Shown here piece by piece: positions 1 to 8,341 of a stretch of 64,000 nucleotides of DNA. A program made the translations under genes and the position numbers. The stretch is from Actinomycetaceae bacterium (lineage in GTDB: Bacteria; Actinomycetota; Actinomycetes; Actinomycetales; Actinomycetaceae). Below the pieces are notes generated by a model. The model ran no database searches. It saw nothing but the letters and a program-made list of their open reading frames with translations, and was not told where the DNA came from. Each line of letters starts with the position of its first letter. The stretch's first letter is position 1. Location of the stretch: the NCBI GenBank assembly GCA_028724905.1, contig JAQYTG010000019.1, forward strand, positions 62,001-126,000, given 5' to 3'.

Positions 1-1
1 G

Positions 2-1753
2 AAGTACCTGGATAACGTGCTTGATGGGAACTGGTCGCTGCTGGCGCATCAAGAAAACGGTGGCACCATCTTGCGCACCACGGAGGGCACTGTGCCGCTC
101 AAATACGGTCACACATACAAGCTGAGCTTCGACTATCAGGCGGCCTATGACGGAGATTATGCGATCACCCTTGGTCACGATGAAGCCACAGCCAATGGTT
201 GGAGTGAAAAGACCGATAAGACCTGGCCGGTGGAAGCCGCTCGCGGCACTGGTTGGGTGAATGGTGACGAGAGAGGCACCGGCACGGCTGTCTTCGAGAA
301 GTTCTTCGCCGTGACGACAGAGGCTCCGGCATTCATTGGCGTCGTCAAGAGTGGCGGACAGTCGCAGGGAGATCTGGTGATCGACAACTTCCGAGTAGTC
401 GATCTCGGAGTTCAGCCAGTTGTTTCGCTGGAGGGGACGCCTCAGGTGCTTGCCGGCTCTGACACTGCCACGATGATGCTCACCACGACTGTGACTCTGC
501 CAGAGGGTACTGCGACCGACGTGAAGCATTCGCTGACTGTGCCGGAGGGCTGGACGCTTGAGCCGGTGACCAAAGCTGGCGATATCGTGAGTGGCTCAAA
601 AGCTGGCAACGTCGATTCCGTCGCCACCTGGAAGCTGACCATGCCTGCAGGAGCTGCTGCTGCTGACGTCACGTTTACCGCAACCTGGACTAACGCCGCC
701 GGTGAGCCAGGGGAAGACACTGATACGCTCACAGTCAATCCGGCTAGCTTCCCGCAGCATGACCTCTTCAAAGGGCATGAGGATCTCGAAGTAGTGAGCG
801 TAGACTCTGAGGAAGCTGGCGGTGAACCAGAGCCGAATGGCTATGCCGCTGCTGCCATCGACGATAACGCCGCTACCTACTGGCATACCGCATGGTCCAC
901 AGGAAACCCACCTTATCCGCATGAGATCGTTATTAAGGTCAAACCGTGTGACGGTGCTGAATGTGAGCTGAATGGGTTGGAGTACACTCAGCGTCAAGGC
1001 GCGGAGAATGGGCGCGTCAAAGGCTATCGGATCTATGTGTCGCAAGATGGCGAGAACTGGGGCGATCCAGTAGCCGAAGGCAATTTCTCCGCGGCTCCCA
1101 CACCGCAGTTCATTCCATTCGATGCTGTGAATGCCGCGTATGTGAAGCTCGTAGAGACCAGCCCACTCGGCGATGGCAAAGCGTGGGGTGGCGCAGCTGA
1201 GATTCGCATCGGCGGCAAGGTGCTCTCTGCGACAGGCCAAATAGTGGATGCAGTCGTCGCGCCTCAAGCTAGCGATCCCGCTCAATGCGACGTGAAGCCG
1301 TTTGTCACCATTCCGGCAACGGAGGGTGTGGTGTATTACATTGGCGACGAAGCTGTGAGCGCTGGCGTCTTCACCTATGAGTGGGGTGGATCTATGACGG
1401 TGACGGCGAAAGCAGCCGCAGGGTATGCGCTCGCTGAGGGTGTGCAGTCCGTCTGGACATTTGAGGCAGGCGAACGCCCAGCTGACTGCGACGCCTCTGG
1501 GAGTATTCCGTGGACGCCGCTAGTTCCAGCGACGCCAATCCCTGGAGGCTCTGGTGCTGATACCCCTGGCACCCCTGGTGGTACTACTGGAACGCAGATG
1601 CCGCCGAAAGCGCAAGAGCCATCCTTGGATAATCTGCCGCTCGTGGACGACGATTTGCCAGCGACTGGTTCTAGCCTAGCGGTGACGGCGATGCTGTCGA
1701 TAGCACTGATCGGCCTCGGGGCTTTCGCCTTGCGCCGCAAGTATGAGGCATAA
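2..1753 (+). CDS. Cell-wall-anchored glycosidase, C-terminal part (GH101-like; 5' end outside window)
   Basis: The reading frame is open from base 2, so the catalytic domain lies upstream of the window. What remains (numbered from the GTG at 17) is a galactose-binding-like module with aromatic and glycine patches (about 1-135), a NEW3-like beta-sandwich (about 135-245), an F5/8 type C (CBM32-like) carbohydrate-binding module (about 255-405), a small beta domain, a Pro/Gly/Thr linker, and a sortase signal: LPATG at 547-551, a hydrophobic helix and a basic tail RRKYEA. The module order and the N-terminal stretch resemble the C-terminal half of endo-alpha-N-acetylgalactosaminidases (GH101), which release Gal-GalNAc from mucin O-glycans. 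That family call is from memory and cannot be tested without the catalytic domain. The sugar importer downstream could take up the released disaccharide (inference). A strong terminator follows the stop. Confidence 0.8.
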   Translation, partial: KYLDNVLDGNWSLLAHQENGGTILRTTEGTVPLKYGHTYKLSFDYQAAYDGDYAITLGHDEATANGWSEKTDKTWPVEAARGTGWVNGDERGTGTAVFEKFFAVTTEAPAFIGVVKSGGQSQGDLVIDNFRVVDLGVQPVVSLEGTPQVLAGSDTATMMLTTTVTLPEGTATDVKHSLTVPEGWTLEPVTKAGDIVSGSKAGNVDSVATWKLTMPAGAAAADVTFTATWTNAAGEPGEDTDTLTVNPASFPQHDLFKGHEDLEVVSVDSEEAGGEPEPNGYAAAAIDDNAATYWHTAWSTGNPPYPHEIVIKVKPCDGAECELNGLEYTQRQGAENGRVKGYRIYVSQDGENWGDPVAEGNFSAAPTPQFIPFDAVNAAYVKLVETSPLGDGKAWGGAAEIRIGGKVLSATGQIVDAVVAPQASDPAQCDVKPFVTIPATEGVVYYIGDEAVSAGVFTYEWGGSMTVTAKAAAGYALAEGVQSVWTFEAGERPADCDASGSIPWTPLVPATPIPGGSGADTPGTPGGTTGTQMPPKAQEPSLDNLPLVDDDLPATGSSLAVTAMLSIALIGLGAFALRRKYEA

Positions 1754-1788
1754 CCGGTAGGCCGTCAAGTAGACCGTCATACATGGCA

Positions 1789-1828
1789 CAGTGGGGCTCC
1801 GCAACGGAAACGTCGCGGAGCCCCACTG
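1789..1828 (+). terminator. Stem-loop terminator after the surface glycosidase
   Basis: A perfect 14-bp stem (CAGTGGGGCTCCGC at 1789-1802 with its complement at 1815-1828) is extended by an inner ACG/CGT pair around a GAAA tetraloop. It lies 36 bases after the stop codon. There is no long T-run, so it may act by hairpin alone, as is common in Actinobacteria. Confidence 0.85.
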
Positions 1829-1964
1829 GTGTATTGCAGGCTTATTGGGTAGTCGTCGCCGCCAGTGGCCGGTGATGTAGTCGATAGTATCTGTGCCGGT
1901 TGTGTTGCTTCGAGATGCTCATCAGGCATCTAGTGTTGGTGCTTGGCTTGGGGCGGGTGGTTGA

Positions 1965-2031
1965 TCGGGTTTTGCGGCTCGGGTTTTGCGGCTCGGGTTT
2001 TGTGAGTCAGGTTTTGTGGCTCGGGCTGGTG
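1965..2031. repeat. 14-bp tandem repeat, about 4.8 copies
   Basis: Units TCGGGTTTTGCGGC at 1965-1978 and 1979-1992 are identical. They are followed by TCGGGTTTTGTGAG, TCAGGTTTTGTGGC and a partial fifth copy. It lies in the spacer between the glycosidase and the sugar importer. Confidence 0.9.
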
Positions 2032-2255
2032 TTGCCTGCTAGCTACGTGGCGGTAACGAGCGCCGATATGATCAGCCTCGCCTCGCTAAGCCTCGGTACC
2101 TGGCCGATGTCATCAGCCGAGCGCGGCGAAACTGGCGGTCACTGGCGGATGGCATCAACCGCCGCGAACGACAAAACCACTCAGCAATATTGGCTCAGGA
2201 GCAGCAGTATCCGCCTGCAGTATCGCCCCTCTCGTTGCCCTAGCGTGCTGTTAGC

Positions 2256-2345
2256 TTTACAACATTTTGGAAACGTTTTCGTAAAATCGGTAGTCGTCGG
2301 CTCCGGCTGGCGTTACCATTGCAGAGTATTTCGGAAACGATTCCA
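2256..2345 (+). promoter_or_regulatory. Promoter with two LacI-type operators before the sugar importer
   Basis: Two imperfect palindromes match the LacI/GalR-family consensus TGGAAACGTTTCCA: TGGAAACGTTTTCG at 2268-2281 and CGGAAACGATTCCA at 2332-2345. A candidate -10 box TAAAAT (2282-2287) directly follows the first operator, and a weak -35 (TTTACA, 2256-2261) precedes it, so a repressor at the first site would cover the promoter spacer. The second site lies downstream in the leader. The probable regulator is the LacI protein encoded at 6080-7243. The operator match is seen directly; the pairing is inference. Confidence 0.65.
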
Positions 2346-2469
2346 AAATCGGGTACCCGCCAAAATCTGGGTTAGCTCGCGTGAAAAGACGTGGGCAGGC
2401 AAGAGCTTGGCGAGCGTTTCTAAAAAGCGTTGGCATCGGCGTCAGCGCTGTCCAAAGGAGGACGCAATA

Positions 2470-3798
2470 ATGAAAATGAAGAAATTCCTGGCAGGAGCAG
2501 TGGCGGCAACGTTCGCACTCGCTGGTCTTGCGGCCTGCTCGAATGATTCAGAGGAAGCTGACGGCAAGGGTTCCGTGTACTTCCTCAACTGGAAGCCAGA
2601 GCAGGAACAGCAGTATAAAGACATCGCCGCTGAGTACTCGAAAGAGACAGGCGTGGAAGTGAAAGTAGTGACGGCGGCGTCCGGCACGTATGAGCAGACC
2701 CTCAAGAGCGAAATTTCTAAGAGTAAGGCGCCTACTCTCTTCCAGATCAATGGCCCTGTTGGCTTGAAGAGCTGGCAGAAGTATGCGGCAGATCTGTCGG
2801 ATACTGAGTTTGCCAAGGCACTCAAAGATCCGAATCTTGCGCTCAAGGGCGAAGATGGCAAAGTCTACGGTGTTCCAGCGGCGGTAGAGGGCTATGGCAT
2901 CATCTACAATCAAGCTATTTTCGATAAGTATTTCGCAATGGCGGGAGCTAAAGCGAAGTCGATGGACGAGATCAACAATTTCGCCAAGCTCAAGGACGTT
3001 GCCGACGATATGCAAGCCAAAAAAGCTGAGCTGGGTATCGACGGCGTATTTGCCTCCACGTCGCTCACCACGGGCGAAGATTGGCGCTGGCAAACCCACT
3101 TGGCAGATCTGCCAGTGTTTTATGAATATCGTGACGCCAGCATCACCGATGCTCAGGAACTCACATTGAAGTACGCCAATAACTTCAAGAACATTTTTGA
3201 TCTGTATCTCAATGATTCCACCGTGGCTCCAACTCTCGCTCCGTCAAAGACTGTTACAGATTCGATGGCTGAATTTGCCCTCGGTAAGGCTGCTATGGTG
3301 CAAAACGGCAACTGGGCGTGGGGTCAGATCAAAGATGTGCAGGGCAACACGGTGAAAGAAGATCAGATCAAGTACCTCCCGATCTACACTGGCGTTAATG
3401 GCGAAGAGCAGCAGGGTTTAAACATTGGCACAGAGGCTTTCATGGCTGTGAACGCCAAGGCGTCCAAGGCTGATCAGAAAGCGACGATCGACTTCATCAA
3501 CTGGCTTTACCTCTCCGATGCTGGCAAGAAGCACGTGGTGAATGATCTTGGCTTTATCGCTCCGTTCAACAACTACACCGATGCCGACATCCCAACCGAT
3601 CCGCTGGCCAAAGAGGTGGCACGCTACATGGCGGATTCCGATAAATACACCGTCACATGGGTGTTTACCACTTTCCCATCCCAGAAATTCAAGGAAAACC
3701 TCGGCCAGGCTCTCGCCCAGTACGCTTCTGGCAAGCAGACCTGGGATGAGGTCGTAAAGATCTGGAAAGACGAGTGGGTGGCTGAAAAGGGCGCCTAA
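2470..3798 (+). CDS. Sugar ABC transporter substrate-binding lipoprotein (CUT1 type)
   Basis: A 442-residue extracellular solute-binding protein of the carbohydrate family 1 type. The start at 2470 is chosen because it gives a complete lipoprotein signal (basic MKMKK, hydrophobic core, lipobox LAAC with the acylated Cys near residue 22) and has AAAGGAG seven to ten bases upstream; the frame is open further 5' but that stretch is not protein-like. The mature part has the usual two-lobe layout, with a FQINGPVG-type segment and a MVQNGNWAWG segment, where such proteins line the sugar pocket with aromatic residues. It captures an oligosaccharide outside the membrane and hands it to the two permeases that follow. 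Operators upstream point to LacI control. The sugar is not readable from sequence; a mucin-type disaccharide is a guess from the neighbouring glycosidase. Confidence 0.93.
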   Translation: MKMKKFLAGAVAATFALAGLAACSNDSEEADGKGSVYFLNWKPEQEQQYKDIAAEYSKETGVEVKVVTAASGTYEQTLKSEISKSKAPTLFQINGPVGLKSWQKYAADLSDTEFAKALKDPNLALKGEDGKVYGVPAAVEGYGIIYNQAIFDKYFAMAGAKAKSMDEINNFAKLKDVADDMQAKKAELGIDGVFASTSLTTGEDWRWQTHLADLPVFYEYRDASITDAQELTLKYANNFKNIFDLYLNDSTVAPTLAPSKTVTDSMAEFALGKAAMVQNGNWAWGQIKDVQGNTVKEDQIKYLPIYTGVNGEEQQGLNIGTEAFMAVNAKASKADQKATIDFINWLYLSDAGKKHVVNDLGFIAPFNNYTDADIPTDPLAKEVARYMADSDKYTVTWVFTTFPSQKFKENLGQALAQYASGKQTWDEVVKIWKDEWVAEKGA

Positions 3799-3868
3799 TC
3801 CCCTCATCTCGGCACGTTCTCCACGCTTTCACGCCGTTTCGGCGCTTAGCGCCTCGCTGCGGTGCAGG

Positions 3869-3940
3869 AGATAGCTGCCAGATGATTGTGGTGACGCCGG
3901 TGGCCAGGGGTTACTTGCCATCGGCGTCACGCAGCTATCT
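3869..3940 (+). promoter_or_regulatory. Large intercistronic inverted repeat between binding protein and permease
   Basis: Outer arms AGATAGCTGC (3869-3878) and GCAGCTATCT (3931-3940) pair perfectly. Inner arms GTGACGCCGGTGGC (3891-3904) and GCCATCGGCGTCAC (3917-3930) pair at 13 of 14 positions, with a 12-base loop. The left side has an extra 12 bases between the arms. No T-run follows, so it is more likely an mRNA-stabilising or flow-control structure than a full terminator. A smaller palindrome GGCGC-TTA-GCGCC precedes it at 3841-3853. Such structures often let the binding protein be made in excess over its permeases (known for maltose-type operons). Confidence 0.75.
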
Positions 3941-3972
3941 GCTCAGCGCAACGAAGCCTGAGCAGGTAATGG

Positions 3973-4827
3973 ATGGTTACTATGCAAAGATCATTGAAAA
4001 AATTTTTCCCGATTTTCGTGATTCCCACGCTGCTTGCTTTTCTCATAGCGTTTCTCGTGCCGTTCGTGATTGGTTTGGTGCTCTCTTTTTGCGATTTCAC
4101 GTCGATCACGGATGCCACATGGGTGGGCTTAGACAACTACAAAGCTGCTTTTTCGCGCCGGTCTGGTTTCGTCAATAGCTTTGGTTTCACGGCACTAGTG
4201 GTGATCGTTTCGATTATCACGGTGAATGTATTCGCTTTTGCAATTGCTTGGGCGCTCACCCAAAAACTGCGCGGCACGAACTTTTTCCGCACAGTCTTTT
4301 TCATGCCCAACCTCATCGGCGGCATCGTGCTTGGGTACACCTGGCAAGTGATGATTAATGCGGTGCTGGCGCAATATCAGACGACGATCGTTGCCGACTG
4401 GAAATACGGCTACCTGGGCCTCATCATGCTGATTAACTGGCAGCAAGTGGGCTACATGATGATCATCTATATCGCCGGCTTGCAAAATGTGCCCCCAGAG
4501 CTCATTGAGGCTGCTGAGATAGATGGCGCTGGCCGCTGGACGGTGCTGCGGCACGTGACGATTCCGATGGTGATGCCCTCGATTACGATCTGTCTCTTCC
4601 TCACGCTCTCCAGCACTTTCAAACTTTTCGATCAAAACCTCGCACTCACGAATGGCGCCCCGCAGTCAAAGACGGAGATGGTGGCGCTCAACATTGTGAA
4701 TACGATGTTTTCACGAGTGGGCGAAGAGGGCGTCGGCCAGGCTAAAGCAGTGATTTTCGTGGTGGTCGTGGTGGTGATTGCGATGGCACAATTGCGGGCT
4801 ACGCGAAGCAAGGAGGTGGAGGCGTGA
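3973..4827 (+). CDS. Sugar ABC transporter permease (MalF-like)
   Basis: A 284-residue inner-membrane permease with six predicted hydrophobic helices. Its cytoplasmic EAA loop (EAAEIDGAGRWTVLRHVTIP, about residues 177-196) is the docking site for the ATPase in binding-protein-dependent importers. The start at 3973 is the first ATG in frame; a second ATG at 3982 is also possible and neither has a strong ribosome site. The gene sits 174 bases behind the binding-protein gene, across the large inverted repeat, and its stop overlaps the next permease start by four bases (GTGA), indicating translational coupling. No ATP-binding subunit is encoded nearby, so the importer probably borrows a shared MsmK/MalK-type ATPase encoded elsewhere (known for CUT1 systems in Gram-positives; inferred here). 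Confidence 0.93.
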   Translation: MVTMQRSLKKFFPIFVIPTLLAFLIAFLVPFVIGLVLSFCDFTSITDATWVGLDNYKAAFSRRSGFVNSFGFTALVVIVSIITVNVFAFAIAWALTQKLRGTNFFRTVFFMPNLIGGIVLGYTWQVMINAVLAQYQTTIVADWKYGYLGLIMLINWQQVGYMMIIYIAGLQNVPPELIEAAEIDGAGRWTVLRHVTIPMVMPSITICLFLTLSSTFKLFDQNLALTNGAPQSKTEMVALNIVNTMFSRVGEEGVGQAKAVIFVVVVVVIAMAQLRATRSKEVEA

Positions 4828-5669
4828 ACACACCTAAATCTCTGGTAGGTAAAATTTGCCTTTACGCGGTGCTGATATTTCTCACCTGCGTATTTGTGGG
4901 GCCGATTCTCTTCATCTTGATGAACTCGTTTAAGACGAAGTTCTCTATCTCGGAGCATCCTTTTGCTCTCCCGCTGGCAGATATGTGGGCGGGAGTGGAA
5001 AACTACGTGACCGGCTTAGCTCTCTCCGGCTTTTTCGTGGCTATTGTGTGGAGCTTCGTGATCACGATTCTCTCGGTGCTGGCCATCGTATTTTTCTGTG
5101 CGATGACGGCATACTACATCACCCGCATTAAGGCCTGGTGGACGAGTGCGCTCTACTATCTCTTCGTCTTCTCGATGGTGATTCCTTTCCAGATGGTGAT
5201 GTTTCCCACCGTGAAAATTTCGGATATGCTGCACCTCAACAACCCCTGGGGGATCGTGGTGCTCTATCTCGGCTTTGGCGCCGGTTTGAGCGTCTTTATG
5301 TTTGCTGGCTTCGTGAAATCAATCCCGATTGAAATCGAAGAAGCAGCCATGATTGACGGCGCGGGCCCGCTCAAGAATTATTTTTTGGTGGTATTCCCCA
5401 TGCTCAAGCCCACGGCCATCACTGTGGCGATCTTGAACGCTATGTGGGTGTGGAACGACTATCTGCTTCCCTATCTCACAATCGGGCTGTCTACGGATTA
5501 CAAGACGATTCCGGTGGTGATTCAGATGCTGGTCGGCTCGAATGGTAACCGCGATATGGGTGCCATGATGGCCATGCTGGTACTCGCCATTGTGCCCATC
5601 GTGATTTTCTATGTGGCGATGCAAAAGTACATCATCAAAGGTGTGGCTGCTGGCGCGGTCAAGGGCTGA
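4824..5669 (+). CDS. Sugar ABC transporter permease (MalG-like)
   Basis: A 281-residue second permease of the CUT1 importer. It has six hydrophobic segments and an EAA loop (EEAAMIDGAGPLKNYFLVVF, about residues 172-191) matching the MalG class. Translation starts at a GTG that overlaps the previous stop codon, with AGGAGGTGGAG just upstream, so the two permeases are very likely made in equal amounts. It forms the heterodimeric membrane channel with the preceding protein. After the stop there is a GGCGG-TGAG-CCGCC hairpin (5849-5862), which may end the operon, and then the repeat region before lacI. Confidence 0.93.
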   Translation: MNTPKSLVGKICLYAVLIFLTCVFVGPILFILMNSFKTKFSISEHPFALPLADMWAGVENYVTGLALSGFFVAIVWSFVITILSVLAIVFFCAMTAYYITRIKAWWTSALYYLFVFSMVIPFQMVMFPTVKISDMLHLNNPWGIVVLYLGFGAGLSVFMFAGFVKSIPIEIEEAAMIDGAGPLKNYFLVVFPMLKPTAITVAILNAMWVWNDYLLPYLTIGLSTDYKTIPVVIQMLVGSNGNRDMGAMMAMLVLAIVPIVIFYVAMQKYIIKGVAAGAVKG

Positions 5670-6079
5670 GGAGGCAAAAGCTGGGCATCAGAGGCTGATT
5701 CTTTCTTTGGCATAGGAGCGTTCCGTCACGCTAGGGCTGAGGCGAACTCGTGTGGAGGCGCTGTGGCAGGTGCTGCTGCGCTCGTATTTGCAGCGCCTGT
5801 GCCGGTTCGCGGCCGCAATCAGCTGCTGTTAGACAGCCGAAGCAAGCCGGCGGTGAGCCGCCGCGATAGGAAACTGTGCCTGGGCTGGTTGCGTTCGGGT
5901 CATGCAATCGGTTGGCTCGTCGTCACGCAACCAGTCGGTTTGCCCTCACACAACCGGTTGCGTTCGGGTCATGCAATCGGTTGGCTCGTCGTCACGAACC
6001 AGTCGGTTTGCCCTCAGGCAACTGGTTGGTTCGCGTCACGCAATATCAAATAGGTGAACAGGGAAAAGGTGATACGGAT
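5670..6079. other. Spacer with hairpin and palindromic tandem repeat upstream of lacI
   Basis: There is no gene here. A short GC hairpin at 5849-5862 may act as a terminator for the importer operon. The 3' half is filled by a 69-bp tandem repeat (listed separately) made of palindromes related to GCAACCGGTTGC. An open frame runs through the repeats but is rejected as coding. Confidence 0.6.
5887..6047. repeat. 69-bp tandem repeat rich in CAACCGGTTG palindromes
   Basis: Two full copies start at 5887 and 5956, and a partial third starts at 6024 (periods 69 and 68 bases). Each holds GCAATCGGTTGGC and AACCAGTCGGTT, both variants of one palindrome. The exact palindrome CAACCGGTTG lies at 5951-5960, where the first two copies join. 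Placement directly before lacI suggests regulator binding sites or simple slippage expansion; the sequence alone does not decide. Confidence 0.85.
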
Positions 6080-7243
6080 ATGGCGAATCGTTGGGAGAAA
6101 ACTCCTCGTGAGGCAGCCTGTGCCGACGGATCCGAGGCTCGTGCCGGCACGTCAGGGCATTGCCCGAGCGGCAATAAGGGAGCTGAAAACAGTGCGAAAG
6201 AGAGCCGTTCAGCCGCCGTCACCATTCGTGATATTGCCAGAGCTTGCGGGGTGGGGCTAGCCACTGTTTCGCGAGCATTAAACAATTCTGAGGGGGTCTC
6301 GAAAGCTACGCGCAAGCGAGTTTTAGCTGCGGCAGCGGCGCTCAACTATTCGCCTAATCCCTATGCGAAAGGGCTGCGTACGGTGACGTCGAGCACCGTC
6401 GTTGTCTTGATGAAAGGCCCAGACAATCCGTTTTTTCTAGAATTTCTCGGGCCTCTCGAATTGGCGATTCGTCAGCATGGCTTGACGATGACGATTGTGC
6501 GGGTGCCACACAGCGAGGATGAGGTGCAGCTTGCATTGCGTACCTGTGCAGTGAGCAAGCCGGAGGGGGTGATTTTCCTTGGTGGCTGGTATCGCCACGA
6601 CCGGCGTCTGTTGGAAGACATTCCGGTGCCATTCGTGATGACGACGATCTCATCCTTAGATGATACCGACAAAGACTCTTACTCTTCGGTACGCATTGAT
6701 GAGGAAGCGGGGATGGAGCTTATTGCCGATCATCTTATTGGGCTGGGGCATCGAGAATTTGCGGTGCTCGGGCCGGATCTGGCAGATAGGTCTGTGGGAG
6801 CACAGCGTTTGACGGCGTTATTTGAGGCGTGTGAACGGCGCGGGGTGCACATTGATCCGGATTTAGTACTTAATGGAGAAGTGGCGCTCAGCCCGTACTC
6901 TCTCGGCTATGGCTATGAGCTGGCCAAACGGCTAGTGGCACGAGGGAAATGCTTTACGGCGCTGGTGAATGTGAGCGACGTGATCGCCATTGGCGCGCAG
7001 CGGGCGCTGATCGAAAGCGGAATTTCGGTGCCCGAGGAGGTGAGCGTGACTGGCTTTGATGGGATTGATCTCTCGCGCTACACCTCTCCCTCTATTACCA
7101 CGGTGGTACAGCCGGTGGAGGAGATTGTGGCGCAGACGTGCGAGATTCTCTTTGGGCTGATTGGTGGGACGGGTGAGCCGCGGCATGAGGTGGTTGCGCC
7201 GGTGCTGCGCATCGGAGAAAGTACGGCTGCAGCCAGCGTGTGA
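6080..7243 (+). CDS. LacI-family transcriptional regulator
   Basis: A 387-residue repressor. A LacI-type helix-turn-helix lies at about residues 49-100 (VTIRDIARACGVGLATVSRA, then the hinge-helix region), followed by a periplasmic-binding-protein-like effector domain to the end. The start at 6080 has AAAGG about ten bases upstream; earlier in-frame starts run through the tandem repeat and are not protein-like. About 45 residues precede the DNA-binding domain, more than usual for the family, and are Ser/Ala/Gly-rich. Its likely targets are the two operators before the sugar-binding gene, with the transported sugar or a derivative as inducer (inference from context). The last 45 bases are echoed about 190 bases downstream. 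Confidence 0.93.
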   Translation: MANRWEKTPREAACADGSEARAGTSGHCPSGNKGAENSAKESRSAAVTIRDIARACGVGLATVSRALNNSEGVSKATRKRVLAAAAALNYSPNPYAKGLRTVTSSTVVVLMKGPDNPFFLEFLGPLELAIRQHGLTMTIVRVPHSEDEVQLALRTCAVSKPEGVIFLGGWYRHDRRLLEDIPVPFVMTTISSLDDTDKDSYSSVRIDEEAGMELIADHLIGLGHREFAVLGPDLADRSVGAQRLTALFEACERRGVHIDPDLVLNGEVALSPYSLGYGYELAKRLVARGKCFTALVNVSDVIAIGAQRALIESGISVPEEVSVTGFDGIDLSRYTSPSITTVVQPVEEIVAQTCEILFGLIGGTGEPRHEVVAPVLRIGESTAAASV

Positions 7244-7639
7244 GCGGTGGAGCGGTAGGTGTGATGAGCGGATGCGGTCGGTGCGAACGTGGCAGACGAC
7301 GGATTAGGTGTGGATGTGAGCAGCGCGAATGAGAACGGTGTGAGTAGTGTGGGTTGGGCTGGCGCGGGTTGGCCAGTGTGAGGATGTCTGGTGCTGCGCA
7401 TCGGAGAGAGTACGGCTGCGGCCTGGGTGTGAGTGGTGAGCGTGGCTGGCACAGATGCGGGTAGACGGCCAGCTTGGACACCTCGGTTAGGCGCATCTGG
7501 CATACGTTTGGGGTGCGTGCCCGAAACAGTACCCGAGGTAAATACCGCAAGTGCTCAAGGTAAACGCCGCAGCTGGGCAAGTAACCGCTCTGCGATGGTA
7601 GATTGCAATCGGCAGAAAATTGAGACAAAGCAGTGAGGG
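7244..7639. other. Spacer with an echo of the lacI 3' end
   Basis: No gene is supported. The first part is rich in short G/T-type degenerate repeats. Bases 7388-7435 repeat the lacI 3' end. A -10-like TAGATT at 7599-7604 may drive the following membrane-protein gene with a leader of about 30 bases. Confidence 0.5.
7388..7435 (+). pseudogene. Duplicated remnant of the lacI C-terminus
   Basis: This stretch repeats 7198-7245 with about eight differences over 48 bases and still reads VLRIGESTAAA followed by a stop. It is either a tandem duplication of the lacI tail or the last trace of a second, deleted LacI paralogue. No other part of a LacI protein is recognisable in between. Confidence 0.7.
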
Positions 7640-8341
7640 ATGGGGGCGCTCGTGCGGATTCTCTCCATAGATTCCCCCTTTGGGCGGGCATTAGCGCTGA
7701 TAGCTGATGTGGCCATCGTCAGTATGTGCATCACGCTCACGGCGCTCACTGTGGTGCCGCTTGGAGCGGGCTTGGCCGCTGGAGATGCTGTGCTTCGCCA
7801 GCTTGTGCGCGATGAGGGATCGCGCCCGTGGCAGACGTTCTGGCGGCTTTTCCGCAGAAGTTTTTCTCGCGCCACGGTTGGCTGGATCATCTGGCTGGTA
7901 CTGGTGGGGCTCAGCTGCTATGAGCTGTGGCTGCTCAACAATGCTCAGTCGCTCGGCATCGTGAGTGGAGAGGCCGGAGCTGCCTCATTCTGGCGAGTGG
8001 GTATTCTCAGTGCACTAATCGTGCTGGGAATGATTGCCAGCTGGTTTTTCCCCATCGTAGGGCAGGCGGCTATGCAGTCGACTAGGGAATCTGCTCTGCA
8101 GGAGCATACATACACTTTTCGGGTCTGTGTACGCTTGGCGGTGTTTGCGGCGCTGCGATATACGCCGATCAGCTTGGCGGCAGTCGCACTGTGGGTGACG
8201 CCGGTAGTGCTGGGTGTGCTCTATCCAACCATCGGCGCCGGCCTGGTATTCTTCTACATCGTCTTCATTCCGGCCTTTACCCTGTACCTTATCGTGCTGA
8301 TGATGGATTCTCGGTTGGCGCGGCTACCCGAAGAAAGTTGA
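7640..8341 (+). CDS. DUF624 (YesL-like) membrane protein
   Basis: A 233-residue membrane protein with about five hydrophobic helices. The N-terminal pattern (hydrophobic helix, then a short loop with W-x-x-F-W-R-L-F near residues 68-76) fits the DUF624/YesL family, which is repeatedly found beside CUT1 sugar importers in Firmicutes and Actinobacteria; its biochemical role is not established. The ATG at 7640 has GAGGG directly abutting it, so a GTG at 7652 (MRILSIDSPFG) is an alternative start with better spacing. It follows lacI in the same direction after a 396-base spacer and probably belongs to the same sugar-use locus. Confidence 0.75.
   Translation: MGALVRILSIDSPFGRALALIADVAIVSMCITLTALTVVPLGAGLAAGDAVLRQLVRDEGSRPWQTFWRLFRRSFSRATVGWIIWLVLVGLSCYELWLLNNAQSLGIVSGEAGAASFWRVGILSALIVLGMIASWFFPIVGQAAMQSTRESALQEHTYTFRVCVRLAVFAALRYTPISLAAVALWVTPVVLGVLYPTIGAGLVFFYIVFIPAFTLYLIVLMMDSRLARLPEES

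Larger units (their letters stand above)
1754..2255. other. Non-coding spacer with degenerate repeats
   Basis: No convincing gene. After the terminator there is a 14-bp tandem array (listed separately) and three loosely similar copies of a CCGATRTCATCAGCC-like string near 2063, 2103 and 2143. The long open frame from about 1900 into the binding-protein gene is rejected as coding because it lacks a signal peptide and is built on the repeats; the lipoprotein start at 2470 is far better supported. Confidence 0.6.

Noticed and set aside
596..1285. Long minus-strand frame within the surface glycosidase
   Set aside because: The plus-strand protein has clear domains and a sortase signal; the antisense frame has none.
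1900..2469. Upstream extension of the sugar-binding protein frame
   Set aside because: It runs through a 14-bp tandem repeat and the promoter and operators, and would bury the lipoprotein signal.
5887..6047. Possible CRISPR-like array
   Set aside because: The repeats are directly joined with no unique spacers, and only about 2.3 copies exist; there are no cas genes.
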